Part shown: positions 63,201-64,000 of the stretch, in pieces
How the letters are laid out: each line of letters begins with the position of its first letter
How positions within the stretch are numbered: the first letter of the stretch is position 1
Assembly (NCBI GenBank): GCA_034440575.1
Contig: JAOTOL010001319.1
Coordinates: forward strand, 434,001-498,000
DNA from: Imbricaverruca yamaguchii
Lineage: Eukaryota > Arthropoda > Thecostraca > Neoverrucidae
Reading direction: 5' to 3'
DNA length: 64,000 bases
Notes under the pieces: model-generated
Databases searched by the model: none
The model's input: the letters and a program-made list of their open reading frames with translations, nothing else
What the model was told of the DNA's origin: nothing
Translations under genes and position numbers: made by a program

Positions 63201-63429
63201 CGTGCCGCTGTCCTCGCTGATGTCCCATTTGCATGCGATTGAGAATCTTCACGTGTCGGCCGCCCGCATAGCCAGCCGAGCCCTGGGTGTGCACGTGCAA
63301 CGTGCGGGCCCTGCACGGGCGCCAGCTGCGGCGGATCTGCTGCCGAGCGCCCAAGGTCCGGACTAAATTCGCCGCAAGGCCGCCTCGGGCCATGCGCAGC
63401 GCTGCAGCGCTGCAGCACAGCAGCGGCTG

Positions 63430-63995
63430 AAGGGTGAGACGCGTGCCGAGTGGCGCTGAATGAGAATCAACTGATGCAAACTCGACACCATTCGCACGGC
63501 ATTGCATCAGTTGACACATCAGTCGGGCGAGCAGGGACAGCATGACACAGGTACAGTTGATACATCTGTCAGGCGAGGTGGGCCAGCATGACACAGACGT
63601 AGTTAACACATCAGTCAAGAGATGGGGAGACAGCAGGACACTGACGTAATTGACACATCAGTCAAGAGATGAGGAGGAAGCGGGACACTGACGTAATTGA
63701 CACATCAGTCAAGAGATGAGGAGGCAGCGGGACACAGATGTAGGTGACGCATCATACATGCAAGGAGGGACAGCATGCCCCGGGTGCAGTTGACGCACCA
63801 GTCAGCATATGAGGAGGTAGCATGACATGGGTGTAGTTCATCAGTCAGGCGAGGAGGGGCAGCATGACACATATGTAGTTGACACATCAGTCTGACGAGG
63901 GCAGCGGGACACAGATGTAGGTGATGCATCACACATGCGAGGAGGGGCCAGTCTCTGACGTCTGCGTGACGTCAGTCTGCTATATTTACGTCACG
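63430..63995 (-). repeat. ~46 bp satellite array with conserved edge, orientation B
   Basis: The reverse complement begins tatagcagactgacgtcacg followed by cagacgtcagagac and continues tcctcgcatgtgtgatg and ctgactgatgtgtcaactac, matching 40858-41420. It probably extends beyond the window. Confidence 0.8.
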
Positions 63996-64000
63996 TCAGA

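Overview
The window is nuclear DNA from an animal, most probably an arthropod. The evidence is GT-AG introns, GC-rich exons set in repeat-laden non-coding DNA, a CR1/L2-like LINE, tRNA-derived SINEs, TTAA-flanked MITEs and AGGTTA-type low-complexity DNA near 42.2-42.4 kb. A crustacean is plausible, but the sequence does not settle this. Nothing looks prokaryotic.

Only one gene can be supported. It is a mixed-lineage kinase (MLK, a MAP3K of the JNK pathway; slipper in Drosophila, MAP3K9/10/11/21 in vertebrates) on the + strand. Fourteen exons (83-37779) splice in phase without gaps into 805 residues. They encode the end of an SH3 domain, a complete kinase domain, a leucine-zipper coiled coil, a CRIB motif and a long Ser/Pro/Ala-rich tail ending in a stop. 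The start codon and most of the SH3 domain lie upstream of the window.

The most unusual feature is how the gene's minisatellites relate to its splice junctions. Tandem arrays in front of exons 2, 3, 5 and 6 have repeat units that contain the 3' splice site plus a decayed copy of the first bases of that exon. An array behind exon 11 repeats the exon end plus its 5' splice donor about 35 times. These arrays therefore look like serial duplications of exon-intron junctions, leaving rows of near-identical decoy splice sites.

Mobile DNA in and around the gene includes: a frameshifted, 5'-truncated LINE whose 3' tail lies 6 bp from the exon 2 donor; four near-full-length tRNA-derived SINEs; about fifteen very short (roughly 30-75 bp) 3'-end copies of the same SINE, nine of them with clear 9-14 bp target-site duplications; two copies of an 0.8 kb piggyBac-like MITE, one near each end of the window; two relics with a hammerhead-ribozyme-like core, reminiscent of Penelope-like elements; and a 1 kb terminal-inverted-repeat element sitting between (TA)n tracts.

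From about 38.5 kb to the end I find no convincing gene. That half holds minisatellites, microsatellites, diverged duplications, a cluster of four consecutive perfect hairpins (50.71-50.86 kb), and an inverted pair of related satellite arrays (40.9 and 63.9 kb). A homopolymer-rich block at 39.43-39.78 kb looks like poor-quality sequence. The long open frames inside the GC-rich arrays arise from repeats that lack stop codons and are not genes.
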